NCBI RefSeq assembly: GCF_004745645.1 | Contig: NZ_SRMB01000003.1 | Coordinates: 682,001-746,000 of the forward strand | Length of the DNA stretch: 64,000 nt | Direction: 5' to 3' | Source of the DNA: Hymenobacter metallicola | Lineage (GTDB): Bacteria; Bacteroidota; Bacteroidia; Cytophagales; Hymenobacteraceae | Part shown: piece by piece, positions 23,964 to 32,618 of the stretch | Layout: every line of letters begins with the position of its first letter | Numbering within the stretch: the stretch's first letter is position 1 | Notes under the pieces: model-generated | What the model saw: the letters and a program-made list of their open reading frames with translations, nothing else | Told to the model about the DNA's origin: nothing | Databases searched by the model: none | Position numbers and translations under genes: made by a program

Positions 23964-25223
23964 TTAAGCCAGCAGCGCCTCGGCTACTTCCCGCCCGGTG
24001 GCCATAGCCGCATTCAGCGACGGATAGGCTGTGTAGTCGCCGCAGCGGTACAGGCGGTCGGCCACTTGCAAGGGCTGGTGCGGCGGCTGACCGGCTGAGT
24101 ACACCGGCAAGGCCTGGGGCAAGTGGTAGCTACGCAGGTGCTGCCACCGTTGCGCTTCGGGACCAAACCAGGCTGCTAGCTCCTCACGCAACCGGGCGGT
24201 AAGGTCCGCTTCGGGCAGAATTGGGCTTCCGTGCGTGCTGACTGACACCAGAATGCGGCCGGTGGGCGCGTACTCGGGGGCCACGTCGCTGGTGAAGGCC
24301 ACGTTATGAGCCAGCGAATCGGGAGCGGCATTCAGGCGAAGCAACTGGTCAGCTTTAACCGGCGGGGTGTCGGCGGCGAAGTAGGTACAAGTAGTGCGGC
24401 GCCAGGCGGTAGGGAACGACAGGCGGCTGGTGGGTAACAGGCGAGCCGCAGCTTCTCCATCGACGGCCACTACTACGGCTTGGGCTGCTAGAATCTCGCC
24501 ACTGGTCAGTCGCACCTGGGTGCCTTCTGTGGCCTCAACCTTAGTATTGAGCCGCACACTGCCAGCGGGCAGCCGGGTAGCCAGCTGCTCGGGAATCTGC
24601 TGCATGCCCAGGGCCGGCACGGCCGCGTCGCCTTCCACAAACTGCTTGAAAACAAACTCGAAAAAGTTGCTGGCCGTGCTCAGGCTGCGGTCCAGGTATA
24701 CGCCGCCAAAAAAGGGGCGGAAGAACGAATCGATGATTTGCTCACTCCAACCGTTCTGCCGCAGATACGTCAGGGTGTCTGAGGAAGGAAAGTCGAGCAG
24801 CTCCTGATTACCGCTGTTTTTCACCCGCTGCGCCAGGGCCGCAATCCGCAGCTTATCGGCTAGAGTACCAATGGGCGAAGTAAGCGCAGAAAAGGCCGCC
24901 AGGGGCTGGTCTAATGGGTTAACAAGGGTGGTTTGCCGGCCGTTGGCCAGCCGGATAACGGCTCCGGAACGGAAAGCCCGCAGCTGCAGGGCGCCGTAGT
25001 CGAGCATGCGCTGCACTTCCGGGTAGCGCGTTTGGAGTACCTGAAAGCCCCGGTCGAGGCGGAAGCCCTCGGGCGTAACGTCGGTGCGTACCCGGCCCCC
25101 AACGGCGTCAGCGGCTTCAAGAACCAACACAGACCGACCTGCGCGGTGCAGGTAGTTGGCGCAGGTAAGGCCCGCCATACCGGCCCCAATGATGATGATG
25201 GGAGTAGCTGTAGAGTCGCTCAT
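23964..25223 (-). CDS. FAD-dependent amine-oxidase-like oxidoreductase
   Basis: 419 aa from the Met before SDSTATP (25221-25223); the 20 codons further up have no features. The Rossmann FAD site is IIIIGAGMAGLTCANYLHRA followed by the acidic strand end LEAADAVGGRVRT, the pattern of the protoporphyrinogen oxidase / phytoene desaturase / monoamine oxidase superfamily. A C-terminal FAD contact lies in LYRCGDYTAYPSLNAAMATG. Length and the FFRPFFGGVYLDRSL block fit the NAD(P)-binding-protein/FAD group often found near carotenoid or haem genes, but no such genes flank it here. Substrate unknown. Confidence 0.9.
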   Translation of the reverse strand: MSDSTATPIIIIGAGMAGLTCANYLHRAGRSVLVLEAADAVGGRVRTDVTPEGFRLDRGFQVLQTRYPEVQRMLDYGALQLRAFRSGAVIRLANGRQTTLVNPLDQPLAAFSALTSPIGTLADKLRIAALAQRVKNSGNQELLDFPSSDTLTYLRQNGWSEQIIDSFFRPFFGGVYLDRSLSTASNFFEFVFKQFVEGDAAVPALGMQQIPEQLATRLPAGSVRLNTKVEATEGTQVRLTSGEILAAQAVVVAVDGEAAARLLPTSRLSFPTAWRRTTCTYFAADTPPVKADQLLRLNAAPDSLAHNVAFTSDVAPEYAPTGRILVSVSTHGSPILPEADLTARLREELAAWFGPEAQRWQHLRSYHLPQALPVYSAGQPPHQPLQVADRLYRCGDYTAYPSLNAAMATGREVAEALLA

Positions 25224-25321
25224 ACGTTGCTGAACTGCCAGAGCCGGCGGAAGGTTAGGCCGAGTCCTGGCGAGAATTGCCAAGGTGGAAAGTATCCAGT
25301 GATAATTAAGCTGGTAGCAGC

Positions 25322-26008
25322 TTAAAACAATGGCTTACGGGTCTTCATTACCTTGCGGGTCTTCATGGTGTAGAAGTCGGCCACGCCATTGCGGGTAAAT
25401 GTGACGCGCCATACGCCCATCGGGTCGCCGAGTTTATAGCCGGTGGCCTGGTCCTGCGGGTATTGCTTCTTGATTAAGGCGTAGTCGGCCGCCGAAATGT
25501 CCTTGCCAACTTCCCCGTGGCAGCGCAGGCACTGCGCATCGGCCAGCAGAATGGGCCGCTGGTACACAAACAAGTCGGCGGTGGGGCGCTGAATCAGCCG
25601 TGCCGTGTCGGGGTGTAGGGCGGTGCCGGGCAGGGGCGCATGATTGTGCACGTTGCGCGGCCGACCCGATAAGCGGCGGGCAGTGGCTTGCAGCACGTGA
25701 GCCAAAGAGTCGGTGGAAGCATAGGCTTCGGGGCGGCAGAAGGGCAGGGCCGCCGCTACCCCGCCAGTACGCAGCTGTTGGGCCAGCAGGCGGCGCAGCT
25801 CCCGGTCGGCCTGGCCCGTGAGCGAGTCGCCGGCCCAGCGGGTGGCGTGCAGAAAATCAGCGGGCAGGATGCGCTTCACGGCCATCTTTTCCAGGGTGGT
25901 GGCAATCTGCTTCCCGTTTTCAATGTGTTCAATCTGGTCGGGCCGGCAGCTTGCCAGCAGATTCAGCGCCAGAAAGCCCCCGGCCAGGAAAGAGTAGGTG
26001 AAGCGCAT
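25322..26008 (-). CDS. Tll0287-like (DUF3365) c-type haem lipoprotein
   Basis: 228 aa from ATG 26006-26008, at a lipoprotein signal (lipobox LLASC, Cys21). The mature part fits the Tll0287/DUF3365 domain: a helical start, LYRxP-like FVYQRPILLADAQCLRCHG with one haem c motif (CLRCH), then YPQDQATGYKLGDPMGVWRV. In this family the PAS-like domain binds one covalent haem and is thought to sense redox state or gas. Here it stands alone as a lipoprotein without an attached kinase. It follows the FAD oxidoreductase on the same strand by 98 bases and lies 77 bases from the 3' end of thrC. Confidence 0.88.
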   Translation of the reverse strand: MRFTYSFLAGGFLALNLLASCRPDQIEHIENGKQIATTLEKMAVKRILPADFLHATRWAGDSLTGQADRELRRLLAQQLRTGGVAAALPFCRPEAYASTDSLAHVLQATARRLSGRPRNVHNHAPLPGTALHPDTARLIQRPTADLFVYQRPILLADAQCLRCHGEVGKDISAADYALIKKQYPQDQATGYKLGDPMGVWRVTFTRNGVADFYTMKTRKVMKTRKPLF

Positions 26009-26085
26009 AGCAACAAAGACAACAGCAGCCCCGGCAGCCGCCGGAGTCGGTAGTGCAAACAACGTAAACGAACGGAAGTTGGCCG

Positions 26086-27381
26086 CTAGCTCGACAGTAA
26101 ATATTCGCGTAAGGCTTCGTAGCGCGGCTTCAGCAGGGTACTGCGCTTGGGCTGCTGCATCAGGGCGTGCACCGAGTCGGGCAAGGCAATAGCCTGCCCA
26201 ATCAGCGGCTCGACTACCTCGGGAAATTTCACCGGGTGAGCCGTTTCCAGAAACAGCCCGTGCTGCTCGGGCCGGGTTTGCAGGAACTCACTTAGGGCCT
26301 GGAAAGCCACGGCCCCGTGCGGGTCGAGCAGATAACCGGTTTGCTGGTACACCTGCTCAATGGTGGCGCTGGTCGTCTGGTCGCTCACCGAGCAGCCGTG
26401 AATGAGCTGGCTAATGGTGGTGTGGTTTTGGGCAAACAGCTCCAGAATGCGGGTGAAATTGCTGGGGTTACCTACGTCCATGGCGTTGGAGAGAGTAGCA
26501 ACGGCGGCTCTGGCGGTAAAGTCGCCGGTACGCAGGTAGGTGGCTACCGCGTCGTTGGCGTTGCAGGCCGCTACAAAGTGCCGTACTGGCAGCCCCGACA
26601 CGTAGGCCAACAACCCCGCGCAGAGGTTGCCGAAGTTGCCGCTGGGCACGGCGACTACCGGCGGCTCCGGGTGCTGCCACTGCTGCCAGGCGTAGAGGTA
26701 ATAAAGTTGCTGGGGCAGCCAACGGGCCACGTTGATGGAGTTGGCCGACGTCAGGGTCAGGTGGCTGGTAACGGCCGAATCGGTAAAGGCCTGCTTGACA
26801 AGCTGCTGGCAGTCGTCGAAGTCGCCCTGTACTTCCAGGGCCCGGATGTTCTGGCCCAGGGCCGTGAGCTGCCGCTCCTGCACCGGACTCACTTTGCCCG
26901 ACGGGTAGAGAATCACTACCTCCACGCCTTCCACGCCCAAAAAGCCGTTGGCTACCGCCCCGCCGGTGTCGCCCGAAGTGGCCACCAGCACGGTTACCCT
27001 CCGGGTTTGGTGGCGCGAAAAGTAGCCCAGGCAGCGGCTCATAAATCGAGCCCCGACATCTTTGAAAGCCAAGGTGGGGCCGTGAAATAGCTCCAGGGCC
27101 GCAATCTGCTCCGTAACGGGCACCACCGGAAACGGGAAGTCCACGGTTTCGGCGCAGATGCGGGCCAGCTCGGCGGTGGGAATCGTGTCGCCCACGTAGG
27201 GCTGCATCACCTGCAGGGCTAGTTCGGCTTTGGGCAGGGTTTTGAGGGTACGGAGCAGCTCGGGTGAGAACTTCGGAATGGATTCGGGAAAGTACAAGCC
27301 GCCGTCGGGGGCCTGGCCGGCAATGGTGGCGGCCCGGAAGTCGACGCTGGGGGCCTGGTGCTTAAGGCTATAATACTGCAT
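26086..27381 (-). CDS. thrC: threonine synthase
   Basis: 431 aa. It converts O-phosphohomoserine to threonine using pyridoxal phosphate. The PLP lysine lies in HGPTLAFKDVGARFM, the phosphate loop in ATSGDTGGAVANGFLG, and other landmarks are SGNFGNLCAG and LDPHGAVAF. The shorter length and start (MQYYSLKHQAPSVDFRAATI) match the bacterial class found in E. coli. Its 5' end overlaps thrB by 14 bases, so translation is probably coupled. Last gene of the thrA-thrB-thrC operon. Confidence 0.97.
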   Translation of the reverse strand: MQYYSLKHQAPSVDFRAATIAGQAPDGGLYFPESIPKFSPELLRTLKTLPKAELALQVMQPYVGDTIPTAELARICAETVDFPFPVVPVTEQIAALELFHGPTLAFKDVGARFMSRCLGYFSRHQTRRVTVLVATSGDTGGAVANGFLGVEGVEVVILYPSGKVSPVQERQLTALGQNIRALEVQGDFDDCQQLVKQAFTDSAVTSHLTLTSANSINVARWLPQQLYYLYAWQQWQHPEPPVVAVPSGNFGNLCAGLLAYVSGLPVRHFVAACNANDAVATYLRTGDFTARAAVATLSNAMDVGNPSNFTRILELFAQNHTTISQLIHGCSVSDQTTSATIEQVYQQTGYLLDPHGAVAFQALSEFLQTRPEQHGLFLETAHPVKFPEVVEPLIGQAIALPDSVHALMQQPKRSTLLKPRYEALREYLLSS

Positions 27382-28324
27382 GGGCGTGAAGCTGCTCAGT
27401 GGGCACTACGCGCACCCCGCCGGGGCTGATGCGGGTAACGTAGGTATGAAAGTCGATGCCCAGATCCTGGTAAATCTGCTGCATGGCCCGGGCCACGGCC
27501 TGGGCCGTTTCCTCGGTGCGGCTCAGCATAAAAATGGACGGGCCCGAGCCGGAAATACCGCCGCCCAGGGCCCCGGCCAGTCGGCTCTGCTCTTTCACCG
27601 CTGCAAAGCCCGGAATCAGAATGCTGCGCACGGGCTCGATGATGACGTCTTCCAGGGAGCGGCCAATCAGGTCGTAGTCGCTCTTGAGCAGGCCCGCCAC
27701 CAGCCCGCCCACGTTGCCCCACTGCCGAATGGCGTCCTTGAGCAGGACCTCTTTTTTGAGAATCTGGCGGGCATCGGAGGTTTTGATTTCAATCTGGGGA
27801 TGCACCACCGTCACGTGGAGCTCGGGGGCGGGCAGGGGCACGATGTCGAGCCTGGGCTCGGTAGCCCGAATCAGCGTAACGCCCCCGTAAATGGCCGGCG
27901 CAATGTTGTCGGCGTGCTGCACGCCCGAGGCCACTTCTTCCCCGAACATGGCAAAGCGCACGAGGTCTTCCTGGCTGAATGGGTTGCCCAGCAATTCGTT
28001 AGCGCCCACTACGGCCCCGGCGGCACTGGCGGCACTGCTGCCGATGCCACTGCCGGGCTTGATGTTTTTCTGAATCCGGACCTCGATGCCCGTGCCCGCC
28101 GGGGCTTCGCGCAGTAAGGCCAGCAATGCCGCCCCGGCCACGTTGCGGGTGGGCTCGGTGGGCAGGTTGTAGTCGTCCTCGTTGATGATGGAGACGCCGG
28201 GCGTGTCGGTCAGGCGCAGGTGCATGGTATCGGTGGGCGTGGCCAGGGCAAAGCCCAGCACGTCGAAGCCGCAGACGACATTGGCCACGGTGGCCGGGGC
28301 CAGTACGGTGATGGAACGTGACAT
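27368..28324 (-). CDS. thrB: homoserine kinase
   Basis: 318 aa. A GHMP kinase that phosphorylates homoserine with ATP. Landmarks are the N-terminal strand and substrate region (VFAPATVANVVCGFDVLGFA-like, here ITVLAPATVANVVCGFDVLG), the phosphate-binding glycine loop PGSGIGSSAASAAGAVVGAN, and the C-terminal GALGGGISGSGPSIFML. It overlaps thrC by 14 bases and is separated from thrA by 224 bases that contain repeat R3. The repeat could differentially affect expression of thrBC relative to thrA. Confidence 0.97.
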   Translation of the reverse strand: MSRSITVLAPATVANVVCGFDVLGFALATPTDTMHLRLTDTPGVSIINEDDYNLPTEPTRNVAGAALLALLREAPAGTGIEVRIQKNIKPGSGIGSSAASAAGAVVGANELLGNPFSQEDLVRFAMFGEEVASGVQHADNIAPAIYGGVTLIRATEPRLDIVPLPAPELHVTVVHPQIEIKTSDARQILKKEVLLKDAIRQWGNVGGLVAGLLKSDYDLIGRSLEDVIIEPVRSILIPGFAAVKEQSRLAGALGGGISGSGPSIFMLSRTEETAQAVARAMQQIYQDLGIDFHTYVTRISPGGVRVVPTEQLHAHAVL

Positions 28325-28406
28325 AGTATGAGGTTTATTTTTTTGAAGATCAGAACGTCATTCCGAGCGAAGCCCAAGAATCTCGCGTGCTGATGTTGTT
28401 TTCTCT

Positions 28407-28506
28407 GTCATCCTGAACGCAGTGAAGGGCCTTATCACGTCGAAACAAGTCGTTGTCACGCCAGTCGTTCGTATCCCCTAAGGTCCTTCACTGCGTTCAG
28501 GATGAC
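28407..28506. repeat. intergenic inverted repeat R3, between thrA and thrB
   Basis: Arms 28407-28428 and 28485-28506 are exact 22-base reverse complements with the outer sequence gtcatcctgaacgcagtgaa. The centre (cttatcacgtcgaaacaagtcg) matches R1 and R4. A partial further copy (gtcattccgagcgaag) lies at 28359-28375. Located inside the thr operon. Confidence 0.8.
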
Positions 28507-28548
28507 ACAGACAGAAGAAGATGACGGACGAAGAAAACCCGTCCCTCT

Positions 28549-30993
28549 CTACCCCCGGGCCGTGCGGATGATGTCGGCAAAGACGCCCGAGGCCGTTACC
28601 TCGGCCCCGGCCCCGGCGCCCTTGATGACCATGGGCTGCTCGGGGTAGCGGTTGGTGTAGAACAGTACCGCGTTGTCTTTACCGTGCAGGGCGTAGAAGT
28701 CGTGGCCGGGGGCAATGGACTGCAAGCCTACGCTGGCTTTGCCATCGGCGTAGCGGGCCACGAACTTGAGCTTCTTCCCTTGGGCTGCCGCCGCTTCGTA
28801 GAGGCTGCGGAAATGGTCTTCGTGCACGGCCAGCTGCCCGTAGAATTCTTCTACGTCGCCTTCCATACACGATTCAGGCAAAAACGACACATTCTGAATC
28901 TGCTCCATTTCCAGGGTTTCGCCCGACTCGCGGGCCAGAATCAGGATTTTGCGGGCTACGTCGGTGCCGCTCAAATCCAGGCGGGGGTCGGGCTCGGTGT
29001 AGCCTTCCTTCTGGGCCTGGCGCACTACTTCGGCAAAGGGGCGTTTGCCGTCGTAATGGTTAAACACGAAGTTGAGCGTGCCCGACAATACGGCCTCAAT
29101 CCGGTTCACTACGTCGCCGCTGCGCAGTAAGTCGTTTAGCGTCCCGATGATGGGCAGGCCGGCGCCCACGTTGGTTTCGAACAGGAAGTCGGTGTTGAAC
29201 TCCTGGGCCAAGGACTTCAGGCGGGCATAGTTCACGTACTCCGAGGCGCAGGCAATCTTGTTGCACGCCACCACCGCCACGCTTTTTTCCAGCAGAGCCC
29301 CGTACACCTGGGCCACGTCGGCGCTGGCCGTCACGTCCACAAACACGGCATTGCGCAGGTTGCGGGCGTGGATGGCCTCGACCAGCGTGGGCAGGTGCAG
29401 GGGCTCACCCTCGGCCAGGGCCTGTTTCCACTCGCCCGGCTCCAGTCCCTGCTCGTGCAAGGCAAACGTGCGGCTGTTGGCCACGCCCACCACTCGCACG
29501 TTCAGCTTGAGCTTCTCCTGCAAATAGGCCTGCTGGCGGTCCAGCTGCTCCAGAAGCTTGCCGCCCACGTTGCCCACGCCCACCACGAATAGGTTGACCT
29601 GCTTGCTGGTGGCCTCGAAGAACGACTCGTGCAGCACGTTAATGGCCTTTTTCACGTCCTGGGCCCGAATAACGGTCGAAATGTTCTTCTCCGACGAGCC
29701 CTGGGCAATGGCCCGGATATTCACCCCGTTGGTGCCCAAAGCCCCAAACAGGCGGCCGCTGATGCCGGTGTGGTTTTTCATATTCTCACCTACCAAGGCC
29801 ACAATGGCCAAATCGGTTTCCAGGTGCAGCGGATCTACCTTACCGACGGCTATTTCGTAGGCAAACTCCTGGTCTACGGAACGTTGGGCCGCGGCGGCAT
29901 CCCGGGCGTTGATGGCCACGCTGATGGAGTGCTCCGAAGAGCTTTGGGTGATGAGAATCACGTTGATTTTCTCCCGGGCCAGGGCCTCAAACAGCCGCTT
30001 CGAGAAACCGGGAATGCCCACCATGCCACTGCCTTCGAGGCTGAGCAAGGCCAGCTGCCCGATGCTCGACAGCCCGCGCACAATGTGGTTGCTAGCCGGC
30101 GGGTTTACTTCGACCAGGGTGCCGTGGTCGGTAGGGGCGAAGGTGTTCTTGATCCAGAGCGGAATGCCCTGGCTCATGACCGGCTGAATGGTGGGCGGGT
30201 AGAGCACCTTGGCCCCGAAGTGCGACAGTTCCATGGCTTCCTGGTAGGAAATGCGCGGAATGGGCCGGGCGTGCGGTACCAGGCGCGGGTCGGCCGTCAT
30301 CATGCCGCTCACGTCGGTCCAGATTTCCAGGCGGCTGGCACCCAGCGCGCCGGCGAAAATAGCGGCGGTGTAGTCGGAGCCGCCCCGGCCCAGCGTGGTG
30401 GTAGCACCCTGGGCATCGGCGGCAATAAAGCCCGGCACGATGTAGAGTGATTCGGGCTGCCCGCTCACAAAGTCGTTAATAAGCTGAGTGGTAACGCCGA
30501 AGTCGACGGTGGCAAAGCCGTACTGCGAATCGGTGCGGATAAGCGGGCGGCTGTCTTGCCACTGGTGGACTACCTGTCGGGCTTTCAAGCTGGCTGCTAC
30601 CAGCTGCGACGACAGCAGCTCGCCGAAACTCATCACCCGGTCGAGGGTGCGCACGCTCAGCTCACCGAGCAGGAAGACCCCGTCGCAGATGCTTTCCAGC
30701 TCGTTGCAGTGCTTCTTCACCAGGCTTAGCACGCTGCTCTGGCTCACGACGGGCACCAGCTCCCGGGCGGCTTCCATGTGGCGGCTTTCGAGGGTGCGCA
30801 GGCGCTCCTTGTAGTCTTCGTTGCCGGCAGCAGCCAAGCGGCCGGCCTCAATCAGCGCGTCGGTGGTGCCGCCCAGGGCCGACACCACCACGAGGGTGGT
30901 TTCCTGCTGGGCTGCCGCTGTTACGATATCAATAACCTTGGTGATGTTGGCCGCATTGGCCACCGACGTACCCCCGAATTTTAGAACCTGCAT
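28549..30993 (-). CDS. thrA: bifunctional aspartate kinase / homoserine dehydrogenase
   Basis: 814 aa from ATG 30991-30993 (MQVLKFGGTSVANAANITKV); the frame is open nine codons further up, which lie in the leader and are not family-like. The aspartokinase half (about 1-290) has the KFGGTSV phosphate loop and TTLGRGGSDYTAAI; two ACT-like regulatory segments follow (about 310-450, VGENMKNHTGISGRLFGALG), and homoserine dehydrogenase from about 460 with the NAD(P) loop VVGVGNVGGKLLEQL and the catalytic region GTDVARKILILARESG. It catalyses the first and third steps of threonine and methionine synthesis; threonine feedback is expected through the ACT part. First gene of the operon, preceded by the attenuator at 31021-31136. 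Confidence 0.97.
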   Translation of the reverse strand: MQVLKFGGTSVANAANITKVIDIVTAAAQQETTLVVVSALGGTTDALIEAGRLAAAGNEDYKERLRTLESRHMEAARELVPVVSQSSVLSLVKKHCNELESICDGVFLLGELSVRTLDRVMSFGELLSSQLVAASLKARQVVHQWQDSRPLIRTDSQYGFATVDFGVTTQLINDFVSGQPESLYIVPGFIAADAQGATTTLGRGGSDYTAAIFAGALGASRLEIWTDVSGMMTADPRLVPHARPIPRISYQEAMELSHFGAKVLYPPTIQPVMSQGIPLWIKNTFAPTDHGTLVEVNPPASNHIVRGLSSIGQLALLSLEGSGMVGIPGFSKRLFEALAREKINVILITQSSSEHSISVAINARDAAAAQRSVDQEFAYEIAVGKVDPLHLETDLAIVALVGENMKNHTGISGRLFGALGTNGVNIRAIAQGSSEKNISTVIRAQDVKKAINVLHESFFEATSKQVNLFVVGVGNVGGKLLEQLDRQQAYLQEKLKLNVRVVGVANSRTFALHEQGLEPGEWKQALAEGEPLHLPTLVEAIHARNLRNAVFVDVTASADVAQVYGALLEKSVAVVACNKIACASEYVNYARLKSLAQEFNTDFLFETNVGAGLPIIGTLNDLLRSGDVVNRIEAVLSGTLNFVFNHYDGKRPFAEVVRQAQKEGYTEPDPRLDLSGTDVARKILILARESGETLEMEQIQNVSFLPESCMEGDVEEFYGQLAVHEDHFRSLYEAAAAQGKKLKFVARYADGKASVGLQSIAPGHDFYALHGKDNAVLFYTNRYPEQPMVIKGAGAGAEVTASGVFADIIRTARG

Positions 30994-31020
30994 ACCGAGT
31001 AGCTTGAAAAGAATACACAC

Positions 31021-31070
31021 GAAAAAGCCCGGGCGAAGAGGAATCCTGCGGGATTTCCTCGGCTCGGGCT
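31021..31070 (-). terminator. attenuator terminator hairpin in the thr leader
   Basis: On the minus strand, AGCCCG (31070-31065) pairs with CGGGCT (31031-31026), with an inner stem gaggaaatcc/ggattcctc, followed directly by TTTTTC. It stands 28 bases upstream of the thrA start, where a terminator makes sense only as a regulated one. Confidence 0.75.
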
Positions 31071-31123
31071 GCGACTCAAAAAGAAACTAGAGAGAAAGAG
31101 GTAGGTGCAGCCCGGTTACCGGG
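31065..31123 (-). promoter_or_regulatory. competing leader hairpins (pause and anti-terminator) of the thr operon
   Basis: On the minus strand, segment 1 CCCGG (31123-31119) overlaps the last codons of the leader peptide and pairs with CCGGG (31115-31111) across the TAA stop. The same region, CGGGCTGC (31114-31107), is an exact 8-base complement of GCAGCCCG (31072-31065), the left arm of the terminator. Pairing 1:2 leaves the terminator free; pairing 2:3 prevents it. This is the classic four-segment attenuation layout. Confidence 0.7.
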
Positions 31124-31202
31124 TTGTTGTGACCATACCTGTACCTATGGGAATCACGGGCAGGGCGCAAGAGAAAACAGCTGTAGCGAAGTGCTGAAGC
31201 AT
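31116..31202 (-). CDS. thrL: putative thr operon leader peptide
   Basis: Minus-strand frame ending at TAA 31116-31118, with the last residues VIPIGTGMVTTTR: two Ile and four Thr codons among the final 13, including three consecutive Thr codons. ATG at 31202 gives 28 residues; a GTG at 31157 or the ATG at 31136 (MVTTTR) are alternatives, and a longer frame reaches 31325. A ribosome stalled at the Thr codons would cover segment 1 of the leader and favour the anti-terminator. The threonine and isoleucine content matches the product and downstream branch of the operon, as in E. coli thrL, although the sequence itself is unrelated. Confidence 0.6.
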   Translation of the reverse strand: MLQHFATAVFSCALPVIPIGTGMVTTTR

Positions 31203-31224
31203 AAGGCGCGTTGAATATTGAGCC

Positions 31225-31254
31225 CAAAGTAGTGAATTATCTGACCCGCCCAAC
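31225..31254 (-). promoter_or_regulatory. candidate thr operon promoter
   Basis: On the minus strand TTG (31253-31251), then 19 bases, then TACTTTG (31231-31225), close to the Bacteroidota -33 TTG / -7 TAnnTTTG pattern but one base short in the -7 box. It would start transcription shortly before the leader peptide ATG at 31202. Confidence 0.4.
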
Positions 31255-31379
31255 TTTACCGGCAGAATTTTACTGAACTCACCATCCGGCAACCAGCAGG
31301 AGACAAGGTCATGTCGCGTCCGCACTATAATCTATTGGCTACACGGAACGCGGGGCCGGGTTCATCGTGTTTGTTTCCT

Positions 31380-31387
31380 TACCTTTG
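31380..31387 (+). promoter_or_regulatory. TAnnTTTG -7 box of prfA
   Basis: tacctttg, 31 bases upstream of the prfA ATG; exact match to the Bacteroidota -7 consensus. The -33 element is not obvious. Confidence 0.5.
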
Positions 31388-31417
31388 CAAAAGCAAATAC
31401 AATTTCCTGAAGGCAAG

Positions 31418-32488
<1,071 letters not shown>

Positions 32489-32522
32489 GCCCAACGCACT
32501 AAGCGGCTTTGTCATCCGTTTG

Positions 32523-32594
32523 TCATCCTGAGCCCGCCAAGGACCTTACCCGCGCTAGAACAAGTCGGTAGGTACTTGGGCGGGCTCAGGATGA
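32523..32594. repeat. intergenic inverted repeat R4
   Basis: Arms 32523-32538 and 32579-32594 are 16-base exact complements (tcatcctgagcccgcc); one extra G then a few more pairs. Centre ccttacccgcgctagaacaagtc-like as in R1 and R3 (split here: ccttacccgcgc, tagaacaagtcgg). It lies just after prfA and could serve as its terminator. Confidence 0.75.
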
Positions 32595-32618
32595 ATGCTT
32601 TATAACCGATACGTTTCT

